Shown one piece after another: positions 6,313 to 8,524 of a stretch of DNA of 8,524 nucleotides. The notes beneath the pieces are model-generated. The model did no database searches. It saw only the letters and a program-made list of their open reading frames with translations, and was not told the DNA's origin. Position 1 is the stretch's first letter; the number at the start of each line of letters is the position of its first letter. The translations under genes were made by a program, and so were the position numbers. The DNA comes from Devosia sp. Lineage in GTDB: Bacteria; Pseudomonadota; Alphaproteobacteria; Rhizobiales; Devosiaceae. The stretch covers positions 1-8,524 of the forward strand of contig JAEUMC010000935.1 of the NCBI GenBank assembly GCA_016793415.1, read 5' to 3'.

Positions 6313-7800
6313 ATGCGCATCCTTGTCGCCGAGTGCACGCAGGAAATTTCGTCGTTCAATCCGCTGCAATCAGAATATGCCGATTTCGCTATCGATCTCG
6401 GCGAAAGCCTCATCAGCCGGCGGGGGCTGAATACCCATATCGGCGGGGCCCTGTCGGTGTTCGACCAACGCCAGGATGTCGAGATCGTATGGACGATCTC
6501 GGCGCGGGCCCCGAGCACGGGGCCGCTGTCGGCGGCCGGCTGGGCACGCCTGCGCGACGAAATCCTGGGCGAGATCCTGCCCCATGCCGGCAAGGTCGAT
6601 GCCATCTATTTCTCGCTGCACGGCGCCATGGGCGCTGTCGACGAGCCCGACCCGGAGGGCGCGCTGCTCGAAGCCGTGCGCGAGGCCTTCGGCGACCTGC
6701 CGATCGTGATCTCGCTCGACCTGCATGGCATCCTGACCGACAAGATGCTGCGACAGATTGATGGTCTCACCATCTACCAGACCTACCCGCATGTCGATTT
6801 CGCCGACACCGGTGCGCGCGCCGCGCGGCTGCTGCTGGATATCGCCGACCGCGGGCTGAAGCCGGTCATCGCACGCGTCACGGTTCCGCTGCTGGCGCGC
6901 GGCGACGAATGCATCACCAAGACCGGCTGGTACGGCGACGTGCTGCGCGAAGGTCAGTTGCTGGAGCGCAAGGGGCAGGCGCTGGCCGCAGGCGTCATGA
7001 TCGGCAATCCATTCACCGATGCGCCCGAACTGTGCACGCAGGCGATCGTGGTGGCCGAGTCCGATGCTGCATTCGCGCAGGATGCCGCGACCCACCTCGC
7101 CAGCCGCATGTGGGAAGGCCGGCAACGCCTCGTCGGCAAGCTGATCGGGGTCGAGCCTGCGGTCGAGCTCGCCAAGGGCATGCCGGGCACCGTGGTCTTC
7201 ACCGATGCGGCGGACGCGACCTCATCGGGCGCCAGCGGTGATTCCAACGTGCTGCTGAAGGCACTGCGCGAGGGCGCATATGAAGGCCGGGTGCTGGCGC
7301 AGATCGTCGATGCGGCGGCCGCCGCGGCCGCTCACCGGGCCGGCGTAGGCAAGGCTCTGTCTGTCACCCTCGGTGGCACGGTCGACACGAAGCGCTTCAG
7401 CCCGATGCCGGTCGAGGCAACCGTCGAAAGCCTGTCGCGCGGTCGCGCGCGGCTCGAGACCATGGGCCTGATGATGGATGGCGGGCCGACTGCGGTACTC
7501 ACCTTCGACAATTTCACCGTGGTGGTGCTGAGCAAGCCGGCGTTCCTGATGGACCGTGCCTTTTACTATGCCAACGGCCTCGACCCGGCGGATTTCGACC
7601 TGGTGGTGGTGAAGTCACCGCACACCGAGTTTCACATGTACGACCTTTGGGTCACCAAGAACTTCAACGTCGATGCACCGGGGTCGACTTCCGCCCGGGT
7701 CGCATCGCTCGGCCACCGGCTTTGCGCACGGCCGGTATATCCCATCGAAGCCGACACGAGCTTCGTTCCGAGGCCCGTCGTCTATCGGCGGGCAGGCTGA
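6313..7800 (+). CDS. M81 family metallopeptidase, MlrC-like
   Basis: 495-residue member of the M81/MlrC family, named for MlrC, which hydrolyses linear microcystin breakdown peptides. The N-terminal M81 domain spans about 1-290. It contains HGAM (103-106), DPEG (113-116), DLH (136-138) and TYPHVDFADTG (157-167). Putative zinc ligands D136, H138 and H160 have the same +2/+22 spacing as the Asp-x-His...His set described for MlrC. The conserved early glutamate is E11, in a variant motif (QEISSFNP) where many homologues read HETNTFSP. The MlrC C-terminal domain covers about 295-485 (DATSSGASGDSNVLLKAL, then GVGKALSVTLGG). GAGGAAA (6302-6308) precedes the ATG and overlaps the upstream stop. Microcystin breakdown is unlikely here, as no mlrA-type gene is visible. 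The broader family probably cleaves peptide or other amide bonds, and the substrate is unknown. Confidence 0.9.
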   Translation: MRILVAECTQEISSFNPLQSEYADFAIDLGESLISRRGLNTHIGGALSVFDQRQDVEIVWTISARAPSTGPLSAAGWARLRDEILGEILPHAGKVDAIYFSLHGAMGAVDEPDPEGALLEAVREAFGDLPIVISLDLHGILTDKMLRQIDGLTIYQTYPHVDFADTGARAARLLLDIADRGLKPVIARVTVPLLARGDECITKTGWYGDVLREGQLLERKGQALAAGVMIGNPFTDAPELCTQAIVVAESDAAFAQDAATHLASRMWEGRQRLVGKLIGVEPAVELAKGMPGTVVFTDAADATSSGASGDSNVLLKALREGAYEGRVLAQIVDAAAAAAAHRAGVGKALSVTLGGTVDTKRFSPMPVEATVESLSRGRARLETMGLMMDGGPTAVLTFDNFTVVVLSKPAFLMDRAFYYANGLDPADFDLVVVKSPHTEFHMYDLWVTKNFNVDAPGSTSARVASLGHRLCARPVYPIEADTSFVPRPVVYRRAG

Positions 7801-7836
7801 ACGGCCGAACCAATCCCAACAAGGTAGACACCGATA

Positions 7837-8524
7837 ATGAAGATCGATGGCGTAGACTTCTTCTATATTTCCATGCCGGAGGTGACGACTGCTGCCGACG
7901 GCAGCCAGGACGCGCTCGTCGTGCGAGTCACGGCCGGCGGGCATGCCGGCTGGGGTGAGTGCGAAGCGTCGCCGCTGCCGTCCATTGCCGCATTCGTGAC
8001 CCCGATGTCGCATGGCGCCTGCCGGCCGGTATCGGCTTCGGTCCTGGGCGAGCGCCTTGACGGGCCGGACGACATCCGCCGCATGGCGGCCACTGTCGCC
8101 TATAACAGCATGGATCTGCTGCAGGCGGCCCATACCTGGTCAGGCATCGAGATGGCGATGTGGGACCTGCTCGGTCACGCCCGCGGCGAACCGACCTGGA
8201 AGCTGCTTGGCTATCCCCGTGCATTTCCCAAGACCCCCTATGCCTCGGTGCTCTTCGGCAGCGACGCGCAGGGGACGTTCAGCCGCGCCAAGGAGATCAG
8301 CGCCGCCGGGTTCCGGGCAGCGAAATTCGGCTGGGCGCCCTTCGGCGACTCGCTTCAGGGCGACATTGCCCATCTCGACGCGGCGCGCGAGGGGCTTGGC
8401 CCCGACGCGTTCCTGCTCATCGACGCCGGGCAGATCTTCAACGAGGATGTCGAAGCGGCGGCGCTGCGGCTCGACGCGATGGAGCGCAACCGCGTCACCT
8501 TTTTCGAGGAGCCGTTCCACGGCT
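7837..8524 (+). CDS. Mandelate racemase/muconate-lactonizing enzyme family protein (enolase superfamily), 3' end beyond window
   Basis: The ATG at 7837 (AAGGTAG at 7821-7827, 9-base spacing) opens a frame with no stop to the window end, giving 229 residues of an expected 370-400. The N-terminal capping domain includes GWGECEASPL (38-47) and MSHG (57-60). The helical segment WSGIEMAMWDLLG (101-113) is a family hallmark. In the barrel, strand 2 carries K163 in AAKFGW, strand 3 the metal ligand D196 in LLIDAG, and strand 4 the ligand E224 in FFEEP. The third metal ligand and any catalytic His-Asp pair lie beyond the window. The usual K-x-K pair reads K-F-G (second Lys replaced by G165), an arrangement recalling L-rhamnonate dehydratase-like enzymes. 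Acid-sugar dehydratase is thus a reasonable guess, supported by the SDR and mutarotase nearby but not proven. The 36-base gap before it shows no promoter. Confidence 0.88.
   Translation, partial: MKIDGVDFFYISMPEVTTAADGSQDALVVRVTAGGHAGWGECEASPLPSIAAFVTPMSHGACRPVSASVLGERLDGPDDIRRMAATVAYNSMDLLQAAHTWSGIEMAMWDLLGHARGEPTWKLLGYPRAFPKTPYASVLFGSDAQGTFSRAKEISAAGFRAAKFGWAPFGDSLQGDIAHLDAAREGLGPDAFLLIDAGQIFNEDVEAAALRLDAMERNRVTFFEEPFHG

Noticed and set aside
7310..7335. GC-rich near-palindromic run (GCGGCCGCCGCGGCCGC) that could look like a hairpin or terminator.
   Set aside because: It lies inside the M81 coding frame and encodes an alanine run in a helix; it is not followed by a T tract and is not an exact inverted repeat.

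Overview
This window is a GC-rich stretch, tightly packed and coded entirely on the + strand, in a style typical of Alphaproteobacteria (probably Hyphomicrobiales/Rhizobiales). Stop and start codons overlap, the genes form one or two long catabolic operons, and the protein families are those of soil-type organic-compound scavenging. The taxonomic guess rests on base composition and gene content only. No RNA genes, mobile elements, CRISPR arrays or convincing terminators were seen.

Positions 1-2727 hold a peptide/opine-type (Dpp/Opp/Nik family) ABC importer. It comprises the last 22 codons of an upstream gene (possibly the substrate-binding protein), a DppC-like permease, a DppD-like ATPase and a short DppF/NikE-like ATPase, each overlapping the next by a few bases. 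Positions 2763-5181 hold a GntR/FCD-type regulator, a short-chain dehydrogenase (SDR) and an aldose-1-epimerase (mutarotase) family protein, separated by 13-35 bases.

Positions 5182-5259 are the only sizeable intergenic gap in this layout. The gap contains a perfect 12-bp palindrome, ATGGTATACCAT, next to a TTGACT -35-like box. This is the kind of operator used by FadR/FCD-type GntR regulators, so it is a good candidate target of the regulator encoded about 1.8 kb upstream. It heads a second transcription unit: a DoeB-like zinc deacylase of the succinylglutamate desuccinylase/aspartoacylase family (5260-6303), an MlrC-like M81 metallopeptidase (6313-7800) and a mandelate racemase/enolase-superfamily enzyme that runs off the window (7837 onward).

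Taken together, the window looks like a locus for uptake and breakdown of one compound or compound class. The importer family takes up peptides, opines and glycosides. Two unrelated zinc amidohydrolase families could cleave amide bonds. Mutarotase, SDR and an enolase-superfamily enzyme are the usual parts of an oxidative, non-phosphorylative sugar-acid route. A substrate combining a sugar (or sugar acid) with an amide-linked amino acid would fit all parts, but that is inference; I recognise no characterised pathway with exactly this set.
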